A stretch of 64,000 bases of DNA, taken from Kiloniellales bacterium (lineage in GTDB: Bacteria; Pseudomonadota; Alphaproteobacteria; Kiloniellales; JAKSBE01). Positions 6,933-16,358 of this stretch are shown here, piece by piece. The notes below the pieces were generated by a model. That model did not search any database and was not told where the DNA came from. It saw nothing but the letters and a program-made list of their open reading frames with translations. The stretch covers positions 186,001 through 250,000 of the forward strand of contig JASJBF010000001.1 of assembly GCA_030066685.1 (NCBI GenBank), given 5' to 3'. A program made the position numbers and the translations under genes. Every line of letters starts with the position of its first letter. Positions within the stretch are counted from its first letter, which is position 1.

Positions 6933-8439
6933 CACCGCGGAGAGGGCCAGATTCCTTTGGGGATCCTTTGCGACCAAGTTGGCCCTCCTCGTCACGATCT
7001 TCTTTTCCGTACCGATCATCCTCTATGCACAGTTCCGTGAAGGCGACGTACAGCGGAACAAAATTCTACTGGACAGCCTCGAGACGCAGGGACGCTTGAT
7101 CGCCCGCAGCCTCGAGCCGATGCTGCAATCCTTCGATGGCAACTCCGCCCGGGTGCTCAGCGAGGTTCTGGTGCGCCTGGGGGCCGGAGAGATCCTCAAG
7201 ATCAAAGTGCTTCTGCGGCCGGCGGGCCAGCCGGAGCCGACCGGGTTCTTCTACGTCGCTTCCCAGCCCGTCGTGCCCAACGAATACCTGGACCAGGAGC
7301 GGGTCGAGCTGGTCGAGACCGGAATCCTGCGGCTGCTCCAGAACTCCTGCGAAGGCAACCAGACCCGCGCCGTACGCTACATCAACCCGGCCGGCCAGGA
7401 GGAGATCCTGACCTCGATCATCCCGGTCAACACCGAAGCCGGGTGCTGGGCGGTGATCACCTCCCACGCCAGCGACGAGTGGCTGGGCGCGAGCCTCGAC
7501 TTGCCCTATTGGCAGACCCCGCAGGTCCGGGTTGCGGCGGCGATCTACATCCTGATGGCGCTGATCGTCTTGTCGCTCTTTCTCGGCATCTGGCGCAGCC
7601 TCGTGCGCTTCGGCCGCCTGGCCCGGGACATCCGGACCGGCGGCCCGGGCGACCGTTCCTTCGCCGCGCTCAACAGCCTGCCCGAGCTCTCCGCGGTCGC
7701 CCAGGAGTTCGACTCCATGGTCGAATCCCTCGACGCCTCGGCCCTGTCGATCCGGCGCGCGGCAGAGGAGAACGCCCACGCCTTCAAGACTCCGATCGCC
7801 ATTATCTCCCAGTCGCTGGAGCCGCTGCGCCGTTCCATCAACGGCGACGACAAGCGCACCGTGCGCGCGATCGAGCTGATCGAGCGGGCCATCGGGCGGC
7901 TCGACGCCCTTGTCTCGGCGGCCCGCCAGATGGACGAGATGTCGGCCGAGCTGATCGACCCGCCACGCGAGCGGACCGAGCTCTCGACCCTGGTCGAGGC
8001 CATGCTGGACGCCTACGCCGAGTCCTTCGACGCCAAGCACCTGCGCGTGGTCCGCCTGATTGAGCCGGGCATCGATGTCCTGGTCGGCTCGGACCTGCTC
8101 GAGACGGTGATGGAGAACCTGCTGGACAACGCCATCGATTTCTCCCCGCTGGGCGGCGAGCTGACCATCGGCCTGGCCAGGCAGCGCAAGATGGTGACCC
8201 TGATCGTCGCCGACCGCGGTCCCGGCGTCGATCCCAACGACCTGGACCGGATCTTCGAGCGCTACTATTCCTTCCGCACCGCCAAGGAGACCGGCGAGCA
8301 CATCGGCGAAGGCGAGAACTTCGGCATTGGTCTCTGGCTGGTACGTCGGAACATCGAGGCCGTCGGCGGCACGGTGCGGGCGGAAAACCGCCCCGAGGGC
8401 GGGCTCGCCATCTCCGTCGCCCTGCCGCTCCCCGGCTGA
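6910..8439 (+). CDS. membrane sensor histidine kinase, partner of the preceding regulator
   Basis: About 509 residues. Membrane helix 1 lies near residues 21-41, an extracytoplasmic domain of about 165 residues follows, membrane helix 2 lies near 206-227, and then HAMP-like linker, HisKA and HATPase. The phosphoacceptor is His290 in an unusual H box, ENAHAFKTPIA, instead of the common SHELRTP. The ATP lid shows ENLLDNAIDFSP, DRGPGV and GENFGIGLWLV. The periplasmic domain contains two Cys (SCEGN and GCWAV) that could form a disulfide. Start ATG 6910 overlaps the regulator stop by 23 bp. Architecture and gene order fit a ChvG-like kinase, but the sensor sequence is not clearly ChvG. Confidence 0.85.
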   Translation: MISLRRRDTAERARFLWGSFATKLALLVTIFFSVPIILYAQFREGDVQRNKILLDSLETQGRLIARSLEPMLQSFDGNSARVLSEVLVRLGAGEILKIKVLLRPAGQPEPTGFFYVASQPVVPNEYLDQERVELVETGILRLLQNSCEGNQTRAVRYINPAGQEEILTSIIPVNTEAGCWAVITSHASDEWLGASLDLPYWQTPQVRVAAAIYILMALIVLSLFLGIWRSLVRFGRLARDIRTGGPGDRSFAALNSLPELSAVAQEFDSMVESLDASALSIRRAAEENAHAFKTPIAIISQSLEPLRRSINGDDKRTVRAIELIERAIGRLDALVSAARQMDEMSAELIDPPRERTELSTLVEAMLDAYAESFDAKHLRVVRLIEPGIDVLVGSDLLETVMENLLDNAIDFSPLGGELTIGLARQRKMVTLIVADRGPGVDPNDLDRIFERYYSFRTAKETGEHIGEGENFGIGLWLVRRNIEAVGGTVRAENRPEGGLAISVALPLPG

Positions 8440-8452
8440 CCCCGCTTGTCGA

Positions 8453-9658
8453 TCAGGCGCTTTCGAGGGCCTTGATCTGGGCCAGGGCCGGCACCGGCTC
8501 GACCCGGCGGCAGTGGCCGTCGAGGATCGCCCCCTTGCGGACCACGAGCTTTTCGTAAAGCACCTCGCCGGACACGCTGGCGCCCTTGGTGAGGATCACC
8601 TTGGCCGCCCGGATCCGGCCGCGCACGGCGCCCTCGACGGTGACAGCGTCGGCGATGATCAGGCCGCGGATCGAGGCATCCCGGCAGACCCGCAGAGTGC
8701 GGGCCCGTATCTCGCCTTCGTAGTGCGCGTGGAAGTGGATGTCGCCGGTGCTCTCCAGGTTGCCGACGACTTCGGCCCTGGGGCCGATGACCGAGGGCCG
8801 CTGGGCCTTGAGGGTCCGGGCGAAGGCACGGGCGCTGGGCGTGGTGGTGACGTCGCGCCACAGGCTCTTGCCGCTCTCGATCGGCAGGGGCAGGCGGCGG
8901 AAGCTCCGGGCGCCGGCGGCGAGGGCGCCGTGCAGCACCCGGACCGGCAAGGCCTTGCGTTCCGGCTCCGCCGCCACCGGCAGGTTCGGCAGGGAGGCGC
9001 GGAAGGAATGCGTCGCCTGGCGGGGCACCCGGTCGAGGCGGGACAGCAGGTAGTCCCAGAGCCGGGCGACCTCCGAGGAGGCCGGCGAGGTCCGGTTCAG
9101 CTCGACGATGGTCTGGCCCATGCGGATGCTGGTGCCCAGGTCGTCGTTCTGGGGCATGATCACCGGCGAGACGGTGCCGTGCTGGGCCAGGTACATCGCG
9201 GCGTCGCCAAGCGCGTCGCCGATGGCCTCGCTGTCCAGCTCGGCCGCGTTGATCACGAAGATGAAGGGCTTGCGCTGCTGCTCGGCGAGCGCGGCGCAGC
9301 CGCTGGCCTGGGCCAGGGCCTCGGTCGCGGCATGGGTGGGCACGACCACCAGATCGGAGGCGCCGGCCATGCGGAACAGGGTGTCCTCGTCCTCGAAGGC
9401 GCAGTCGATGACCGAGAGCCTGACCCCGGCCCGGTTTTGCTTCTCCAGGACCGCTCCCAGGTCGGCCAGGCTGGTCTCCTCGTAGAGGGGATGGCGGCCC
9501 TGTCGCAGGCCGGCCCAGTTCGACAGGATTGGGTCGTGCCGAAGGCCGGTCAGGGTCACCGGACCGTGCCCGGTGAGCTGGGCCTGGACCGCGACGTGGC
9601 AAGCCAGGGTCGAGGTGCCCATGGCTCTTTGCTTGGAGAGAAACGCCAGGACCTGCAT
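8453..9658 (-). CDS. degenerate ParA-like domain fused to a bactofilin domain
   Basis: About 401 residues. Residues 1-207 align by eye with ParA/MinD ATPases: VLAFLSKQRAMGTSTLA stands where NQKGGxGKTTLA is expected, and SVIDCA and SDLVVVPTHAATEALAQA follow at the right spacing. The P-loop is destroyed: the nucleotide-binding GKT is GTS and the signature GG is RA, so ATP hydrolysis is unlikely. After an 80-residue linker, residues 289-385 form a bactofilin beta-helix repeat (VVGNLESTGDIHF, then GEIRARTLRV and GAVRGRIRAAKVIL). Bactofilins polymerise without nucleotide and scaffold polar or envelope machinery. ATG 9658 has GGAG 5 nt upstream; a TTG 15 codons earlier is less likely. It is divergent from a plain bactofilin gene. 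Confidence 0.85.
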   Translation of the reverse strand: MQVLAFLSKQRAMGTSTLACHVAVQAQLTGHGPVTLTGLRHDPILSNWAGLRQGRHPLYEETSLADLGAVLEKQNRAGVRLSVIDCAFEDEDTLFRMAGASDLVVVPTHAATEALAQASGCAALAEQQRKPFIFVINAAELDSEAIGDALGDAAMYLAQHGTVSPVIMPQNDDLGTSIRMGQTIVELNRTSPASSEVARLWDYLLSRLDRVPRQATHSFRASLPNLPVAAEPERKALPVRVLHGALAAGARSFRRLPLPIESGKSLWRDVTTTPSARAFARTLKAQRPSVIGPRAEVVGNLESTGDIHFHAHYEGEIRARTLRVCRDASIRGLIIADAVTVEGAVRGRIRAAKVILTKGASVSGEVLYEKLVVRKGAILDGHCRRVEPVPALAQIKALESA

Positions 9659-10043
9659 CACGTCTCCGGTGTCCGCTGGGGCGTCGACCCGGCCCGAGGC
9701 CAACTTGCCCCGAGCGACCGGCGCTGCGCGGACTCGGGGCCCCTGCGGTGATTTCCGACCGCCATCGTGCTGGTGTAAGGCCGAAGGGTAAATCCGCGCT
9801 TAATTGTCCTTTGTGGCGCGGCTGCATTTTCGCGGCGGCGTCACAGCCCGGTCCTGGAATCCAGCCCCGAGGAGGCGCGCAGCGCCGGGACCTGCCTTGG
9901 CCTGGAAAGTGCACCTCCGCGGCTCAGCGAACCGGAGGCTAAGCCGCCGGGAAGCCAGCGAAACTGAGGCATTGCGGTGAGCTCGCATGACGGCTTAAAG
10001 TAACGGGTCGAGAAAGCGCAGGACCGACGACGGGCCTCTCGAA
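9659..10043. other. divergent intergenic region between two bactofilin genes
   Basis: This 385-bp region separates the leftward ParA-bactofilin fusion from the rightward bactofilin. No ORF with coding character, repeat or strong hairpin stands out. An AT-richer pocket at about 9775-9830 is the best place for the leftward promoter. The rightward gene lacks a clear ribosome binding site. Confidence 0.4.
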
Positions 10044-10541
10044 ATGGCATCGAAGCAACGCGAGACTCCTGGCGAATTCCCGCGGCCTGACCGTCGCGAA
10101 GGGCGGGGCCCGCAGCCTGCCGACGACCTTCCGGACCTCCCGGCGCTGCCGCTGGAGCAGGCCGAGCGGGCCGCCCGGGCGCATAACGACCGTCTGCTGA
10201 TGGTCGGGCCGGGCATCTCGGTCAAGGGCCGGATCCAGAGCTGCGACCGCCTGGTCGTCGAAGGCCAGGTCGAGGCCACCCTGCAAGCGGACGAGATCGA
10301 CGTCATAACGGGCGGCCACTTCAACGGCGACGTCGAGGTCAACACGGCGATCATCTCCGGAACCCTGACCGGAAACGTCGTGGTTCGGGGCCGATTGGAG
10401 ATCACCGAGACCGGGCGCGTGACCGGCCGGGTCCGCTACAATCAGCTCATGATCCACGAGGGCGGCCGGATGTCCGGCGACGTCCAGTTCCAGGCCATCG
10501 ACGACGTTCTGGTCGAAGCCTCGGAACGGGTCCGCGCCTGA
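10044..10541 (+). CDS. bactofilin
   Basis: A 165-residue protein with a polar, Pro-rich N-terminal tail of about 55 residues and a central polymer-forming domain. The hydrophobic/Gly periodicity of a right-handed beta-helix is clear: GPGISVKGRIQSCDRLVVEG, QADEIDVITGGHFNGDVEV, GTLTGNVVVRGRLEI, GRVTGRVRYNQLMI. The C-terminal tail is short and acidic. Length and layout are normal for the family. It probably forms filaments that serve as a scaffold, and the divergent fusion protein is an obvious partner for copolymerisation. Confidence 0.9.
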   Translation: MASKQRETPGEFPRPDRREGRGPQPADDLPDLPALPLEQAERAARAHNDRLLMVGPGISVKGRIQSCDRLVVEGQVEATLQADEIDVITGGHFNGDVEVNTAIISGTLTGNVVVRGRLEITETGRVTGRVRYNQLMIHEGGRMSGDVQFQAIDDVLVEASERVRA

Positions 10542-10546
10542 AAACT

Positions 10547-11449
10547 TCAAGGCCGGCTCAGGTAGCCGGCGATCACCTGCCTGTGGAAGCTCAGATAGCC
10601 CGAGGCACGCGTCGAGGCGCGCGCCGCAAGGATCTCCTGCGCCGCCGGCAAGGCGAAGAAGGGCAGGGCGGGATAGGCATGGTGCGCCCCGTGAAAGGGC
10701 ATGTTCCAGGCAAGCCAGCGCAGCGCCCCGTTGCTCTCCGTGGTCCTGGAGTTGAGCATCATGTCGCCGCTCTCGGGGCAGCCCAGGTGCTCCGCCAGCA
10801 GGAAGGCCCTGAGCAGCGGCTGACCGAGCAGGACCGGAACCACCCAGAGGCTCAGGGCCAGGGTGCTGCCGCTCCAGAGCGAGAGCCCGGCGATGCCGGC
10901 GTAGACCGCCAGGAAGAGCCGCGCCTCCCTCACCACCCGGGCGCGTTCCCGCGGCGTGACGAAGGCCTCCGTGGCCCGGCCGGAGGCGTGGCGCAGCAGG
11001 GCCGTGATCTGGCCGCGCCAGTAGGCGAAGCCAGTCAGGTGTCGGAAATAGGCGCCGAGGCTGCGCGGTTTGGGCTCGGCCAGCTCCGGGTCCCTGACCG
11101 GATCCTGGGTATGGCGGTGGTGCGCCAGGTGAAAGGCCCGGAAGAAGGCCGGCGGCAAGAGGAGCGCCAGGCCGCAGAGCCAGGCCACGGCATCGTTGAT
11201 CGCCCGGGTCCGGAAGGCCGTGCGGTGGATCGCCTCGTGCACCGGGCAGAAGAGAAAGACGATAGCGGTGCCCTGGGCCAGCAGTGCGGGGACCAGCCAA
11301 GGGCCGCTTCCCGCCAGTACAACCAGCACCGTGGTTCCGGCGATCAGCGAGAGGTGCCCGCCGAGCTGCAGGAGGCCGCGCGTGTCCGAGCGGCGCACCA
11401 GCGCTTTGAGAGCGGCGTGTTCCCTATCGGTTAGAGTGGCCCCGTCCAT
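10547..11449 (-). CDS. membrane fatty acid desaturase
   Basis: A 300-residue integral membrane protein with the three His boxes of the di-iron desaturase superfamily: HEAIH, HLAHHRH and HGAHH. There are about four to five hydrophobic helices around these boxes. The last box has the form FHGAHHAYP, which resembles bacterial FADS-like desaturases or hydroxylases acting on acyl lipids or carotenoids. The substrate cannot be decided. It stands alone between a convergent bactofilin and the leftward formaldehyde genes. Confidence 0.85.
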   Translation of the reverse strand: MDGATLTDREHAALKALVRRSDTRGLLQLGGHLSLIAGTTVLVVLAGSGPWLVPALLAQGTAIVFLFCPVHEAIHRTAFRTRAINDAVAWLCGLALLLPPAFFRAFHLAHHRHTQDPVRDPELAEPKPRSLGAYFRHLTGFAYWRGQITALLRHASGRATEAFVTPRERARVVREARLFLAVYAGIAGLSLWSGSTLALSLWVVPVLLGQPLLRAFLLAEHLGCPESGDMMLNSRTTESNGALRWLAWNMPFHGAHHAYPALPFFALPAAQEILAARASTRASGYLSFHRQVIAGYLSRP

Positions 11450-11475
11450 GCCGCCCAGTATAGCTCAACGCGGAC

Positions 11476-12321
11476 CTAAAGCAGCGCGGCGTGATGCCTC
11501 AGGTGGTCGTCGATGAAGCTCTGGATGAAGTAGTAGGAGTGGTCGTAGCCCGGCTGAATCCGTAGCTCCAGCGCCTGACCGGCTTCCTTGCAGGCTTCTT
11601 CCAAAAGCCAGGGGCGAAGCTGCTCCTCGAGGAAGTTGTCCGCCTCGCCCTGGTCGACCAGGATCTTGCCGGTCCTGCGCCCGCTCTTGATCAGTTCCAC
11701 GCTGTCGTAGTCGGCCCAGGCCGCGCGGTCGTCGCCCAGGTAGCCGCTCAGGGCCTTCTCGCCCCAGGGCACCTGCATGGGCGCGACGATGGGCGAGAAG
11801 GCGGAGACCGAGCGGTAGGCCTCGGGGTTCTTGAGCGCGATGGTCAGCGCCCCGTGGCCGCCCATGGAATGCCCGGTGATGCCCTGGCGGGCGAGGTCGG
11901 CCCGCGGGAAGCCGGCGGCCAGGGCGGCCGGCAGCTCTTCGGTGACGTAGCTGTACATGCGGTAGGCGCCGTTCCAGGGCGCCTGGGTCGCGTCGAGATA
12001 GAAGCCGGCGCCGCTGCCGAAGTCGTAGGCCTCGTCCTCGCCCGGCAGGTTCTGGCCGCGCGGGGAGGTGTCCGGCGCGACGACCATGAGCCCGAGCTCG
12101 CCGGCCAGGCGCTGGGCGCCGGCCTTGGTGATGAAGTTCTCCTCGGTGCAGGTCAGGCCCGAGAGGTAGGTCAGCACCGGCACGGCTTCGCCGGCCAGGG
12201 CCTGGGGCGGCTGGTAGACGGCGAAGCGCATGGGGCCGTTGCAGGCCCGGGACTCGTGGCTGTAGACGCCCTGGATGCCGCCGTGGCAGCGGTTCTCGCT
12301 GACCGTGGTGATCTCGCTCAT
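11476..12321 (-). CDS. fghA: S-formylglutathione hydrolase
   Basis: A 281-residue esterase-D family alpha/beta hydrolase. The nucleophile elbow is GHSMGGHGA, and the catalytic Asp and His are expected in the last third (DQGEADNF and GYDHSYYF). It hydrolyses S-formylglutathione to formate and glutathione, the second step of glutathione-dependent formaldehyde oxidation. It lies 57 nt downstream of the class III alcohol dehydrogenase gene on the same strand, which confirms the pathway. Length is standard. Confidence 0.95.
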   Translation of the reverse strand: MSEITTVSENRCHGGIQGVYSHESRACNGPMRFAVYQPPQALAGEAVPVLTYLSGLTCTEENFITKAGAQRLAGELGLMVVAPDTSPRGQNLPGEDEAYDFGSGAGFYLDATQAPWNGAYRMYSYVTEELPAALAAGFPRADLARQGITGHSMGGHGALTIALKNPEAYRSVSAFSPIVAPMQVPWGEKALSGYLGDDRAAWADYDSVELIKSGRRTGKILVDQGEADNFLEEQLRPWLLEEACKEAGQALELRIQPGYDHSYYFIQSFIDDHLRHHAALL

Positions 12322-12378
12322 GCTGGTTTCCGGATCGGCGCCGGTCCCGGCGGTCCGGGGCCGGGCCTCGTTGCGCGG

Positions 12379-13488
<1,110 letters not shown>

Positions 13489-13668
13489 TGCCTCCCCCTC
13501 CGTTCGTTCAGAGATTTTTGATCTGCGCTATCCTTCCAGTCTTGGCAGCCCAACGCAATCCTCGCCTCTTGCCGCGCCGGGTCGCGCAGCCGGCGCGAAG
13601 CCGTCTTGACGGTGCCGCGCTACCTTGATCTGCTTCTGCATTGGAGTCTTGCGCAAGGAAACGGGGCC

Positions 13669-14400
13669 ATGAGCGACGCCTTGTATCGGGCCAAGTCGGA
13701 TCTCGCGGCGGCTCTGCAGCTGGCCGCGCACTTCGGCCTGCAGGAAGGCATCTGCAACCACTTCAGCTATGCCGTGCCCGGCGAGCCGGGCCGCTTCCTG
13801 CTCAACCCGCATGGCGTTCACTGGTCGCTGCTCCGCGCCAGCGACCTGCTGGTGGTCGACGACCGGGGGCAGGTGCTGGAGGGCGAGGGTCAGATCGAGA
13901 GCACCGCCTTTTGCATCCATTCGCGGATCCACGCCCGCCATCCCCAGGCCGCCTGCGTCCTGCACACGCACATGCCCTATGCCACCGCCCTGACGGTGCT
14001 GGAGGGCGGCCGCTTGGAGCCGGTGCACCAGAACTCCTTGCGCTTCTATAACGACGTCGCCTACGACCGGGACTACAACGGCCTGGCTGAGAGCTTGGAG
14101 GAGGGCGACCGGCTGGCCGAGGCCCTGGCCGACAAGCGCATCCTCTTCATGGCCAACCACGGAGTTATCGTCGTCGGACCCGACGTGGCCCGGGCCTTCG
14201 ACGATCTCTACTACCTGGAGCGCGCCTGCCAGGTCCAGGTCCTGGCCATGTCGACCGGCCGGCCGCTGAAGCGCATCGGCGACAACATGGCGGCGACCGC
14301 CTTCGGTGTCTGGAAGGGTGGCGACGGCAGCTACGCCCGCGGCCACTTCGAGGCGCTCAAGGCCGTGCTCGCCGACAAGGGCTCGCGCTACGCGGAGTGA
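13669..14400 (+). CDS. class II aldolase/adducin family protein
   Basis: A 243-residue protein with the metal-binding His residues of the family: HTHMPY near the middle and the later ANHGVIVVG segment. NHFSY near residue 31 is the phosphate-binding region, here without the usual GN(I/V)S pattern, as in the adducin-like branch that works on non-phosphorylated compounds. The ATG at 13669 with AAGGAAA upstream is preferred over one 21 codons earlier. It is divergent from adhC. The substrate is unknown. Confidence 0.8.
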   Translation: MSDALYRAKSDLAAALQLAAHFGLQEGICNHFSYAVPGEPGRFLLNPHGVHWSLLRASDLLVVDDRGQVLEGEGQIESTAFCIHSRIHARHPQAACVLHTHMPYATALTVLEGGRLEPVHQNSLRFYNDVAYDRDYNGLAESLEEGDRLAEALADKRILFMANHGVIVVGPDVARAFDDLYYLERACQVQVLAMSTGRPLKRIGDNMAATAFGVWKGGDGSYARGHFEALKAVLADKGSRYAE

Positions 14401-14418
14401 GCGCCGCGCGGCCGCGGG

Positions 14419-15363
14419 CTACTCCGCGGCGATGCCCGTCGCCGGCGCGCGCAGCCGGCCGAGTTCCTCACCGAGGAAGCTGGCGATAGCCTTCATCCCA
14501 TAGGGTCCTCCGGCGGCCGCCTCGGCCTCCGGATTGTAGTTCGTATTAGTGTTCACATCGTAGGTGAAGATCTCGCCTGAAACATCTCTAATAAATTCGA
14601 TTCCTGAGATCTCGATCCCGTTGTCGGCGAGGAAGCGGGCGTAGCGGTGTGTGATCGGATCGTCGAAGCCCTCCAGGACCCGGAACACCGGGGCCCTGCC
14701 TGCGCCCTCGACGGCGCAGACGTCGGACGGGCAGAGCTCGAAGCCCTCCCGGGTGTCGACCTCGACCGCATAGAGAAAGCGGCCGCCGACGAACTCGCAG
14801 CGCGTGATGACCGGCGCGGGCGCGCGGATGTAGGACTGGACCAGCCAGATGCCGTCGATCGGGGCCTCTTCGGGCGCCGCGTCGAGCCGGGCGGCGAGCT
14901 CTTCGGCGTCGTGGAAGAGGTGGACCCCGAGCCCCTTGCCGCCGCGGTTCGGCTTGACGATGAAGGGCGCTTCACCGAAATCGCGGGCGGCCTGAAGCAG
15001 CTGCGCGCGGCCAACCGCCGCCACGCTGCGCGGGGTCCGGATCCCGGCCCGGTTAAGCGCGGCGTACTGCGCGATCTTGCTGACCTCGAGGTAGAGCGCC
15101 CGGCTGGAGTTGACGACCCGGCGGCCGTGGGTCTCGAGCCAGTTGAGGGTGGCATGGGTCAGCTCCGGCGCAAAACGATGGCCGCGGGTGTGGGAGGAAG
15201 CGCTCATCCGGTTGTAGAACACGCCCTCGGGCGGGGCCTCGTCGAAAGGAACCAGGCCCTGGTCCAGGAACCATTCCTCGTAGGGCAGGCCGAGCTCCTC
15301 GAAGGCGGCGCGCAGCGGGCCGAGCCAGGCGGCGTTCTCGTGCAGGACATGGATCTTGGCCAT
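14419..15363 (-). CDS. RimK-type ATP-grasp family protein
   Basis: A 314-residue protein. The N-terminal third is a pre-ATP-grasp Rossmann-like domain. The central and C-terminal parts carry the ATP-grasp signatures: FIVKPNRGGKGLGVHLF for the ATP-binding loop and VNTNTNYN for the metal-binding end. Such enzymes ligate a carboxylate to an amine with ATP through an acyl phosphate. No peptide or acceptor gene is next to it, so the product is unknown. It converges with the aldolase gene. Many alphaproteobacteria carry a very similar stand-alone protein annotated as alpha-L-glutamate ligase-like. Confidence 0.75.
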   Translation of the reverse strand: MAKIHVLHENAAWLGPLRAAFEELGLPYEEWFLDQGLVPFDEAPPEGVFYNRMSASSHTRGHRFAPELTHATLNWLETHGRRVVNSSRALYLEVSKIAQYAALNRAGIRTPRSVAAVGRAQLLQAARDFGEAPFIVKPNRGGKGLGVHLFHDAEELAARLDAAPEEAPIDGIWLVQSYIRAPAPVITRCEFVGGRFLYAVEVDTREGFELCPSDVCAVEGAGRAPVFRVLEGFDDPITHRYARFLADNGIEISGIEFIRDVSGEIFTYDVNTNTNYNPEAEAAAGGPYGMKAIASFLGEELGRLRAPATGIAAE

Positions 15364-15532
15364 CGAATATCTACCAGAAACTAGTGTAGAAAAAATATTT
15401 CTCCTTCACGCAATGAGAATATGATTCCTTTTACCGGCGTTCAAGGGATTAACCCCGGGCTCATTTGGCCTATGGTAGAGGGGGACGGAAAGGGCAGGGC
15501 CTCGGGCCGCCCTTGACCCGGGAGCGCGAGGC

Positions 15533-16354
15533 GTGCGACAGCGACTCATGACCATTCTCGGCACCGCTGTGATCGGCTACGGCGCCTTGCTCGCCATCAT
15601 GTTCGTGCTGCAGCGAAGCTTTCTCTACTTTCCCTCGGCCGATCTCCAGCCCTTGACCGACGGCATAAGCCCGGTCGAGACCGGGACCGCCGACGGCTTG
15701 ACCCTGAGCCACTGGTATCGGCCGCCGGCCCAGGCGGGGGCGCCCGTGGTCGTGGTCTTCCACGGCAACGCCGGCAACCTCTCGCACCGGGTGCCCAAGT
15801 TCATCGGCTTGGCCGGCCAGGGCCAGGGACTCTTCCTCGTGGGCTACCGGGGCTACGGCGGCAATCCCGGCAAGCCGCACCAGGACGGCCTTCTGGCTGA
15901 CGGCCGGTCGGTGCTGGACTGGCTGGCGGGGCAGGGGATCGGGCCGGAGCGAGTGGTGCTCTACGGCGAGTCCCTGGGCTCTGGCGTCGCGGTGCACCTA
16001 GCCGCCGAGCGGCCGGTGGCCGGGGTCGTCCTGGAGGCGCCCTATAGCTCCGTGGCCGAGGTCGCCCAGCACCACTACTGGTACCTGCCGGCCAAGTGGC
16101 TGATCCTCGACAAGTGGGATTCGGTTTCTCGGGTCGACGAGCTCTCCGTGCCCCTCCTGGTGCTCCATGGCGAGCGCGACCGCGTCATCCCGCCCCACTT
16201 CGGCAAGCGCCTCTTCGCAGCGGCTCGGGAACCCAAGGAGCTGCTTCTGCACCCGCAGGCCGGCCACAACGACCTCCTGGCCTTTCCTCAGGTGGCGCGC
16301 AGGATCGAGTCTTTCCTCGCTGGCCTGACCGGGGCTCGCGGGCGGCTCGAATAG
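15533..16354 (+). CDS. membrane-anchored alpha/beta hydrolase (ABHD12/13-like)
   Basis: A 273-residue protein with one N-terminal membrane anchor (about residues 6-26) followed by a periplasmic or cytoplasmic alpha/beta hydrolase. Visible motifs are the oxyanion region VVFHGNAGNLSHR, the nucleophile elbow YGESLGSGVA, Asp in LHGERDRVIP and His in AGHNDL. These are the features of the ABHD13/BEM46 group, whose substrates are mostly acyl esters. A GTG at 15533 is used; an ATG five codons later is an equal alternative. Confidence 0.82.
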   Translation: MRQRLMTILGTAVIGYGALLAIMFVLQRSFLYFPSADLQPLTDGISPVETGTADGLTLSHWYRPPAQAGAPVVVVFHGNAGNLSHRVPKFIGLAGQGQGLFLVGYRGYGGNPGKPHQDGLLADGRSVLDWLAGQGIGPERVVLYGESLGSGVAVHLAAERPVAGVVLEAPYSSVAEVAQHHYWYLPAKWLILDKWDSVSRVDELSVPLLVLHGERDRVIPPHFGKRLFAAAREPKELLLHPQAGHNDLLAFPQVARRIESFLAGLTGARGRLE

Positions 16355-16358
16355 CCGC

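Noticed and set aside
7066-8301. 411-codon minus-strand frame opposite the ChvG-like kinase
   Set aside because: It is the antisense shadow of a gene with full kinase motifs.
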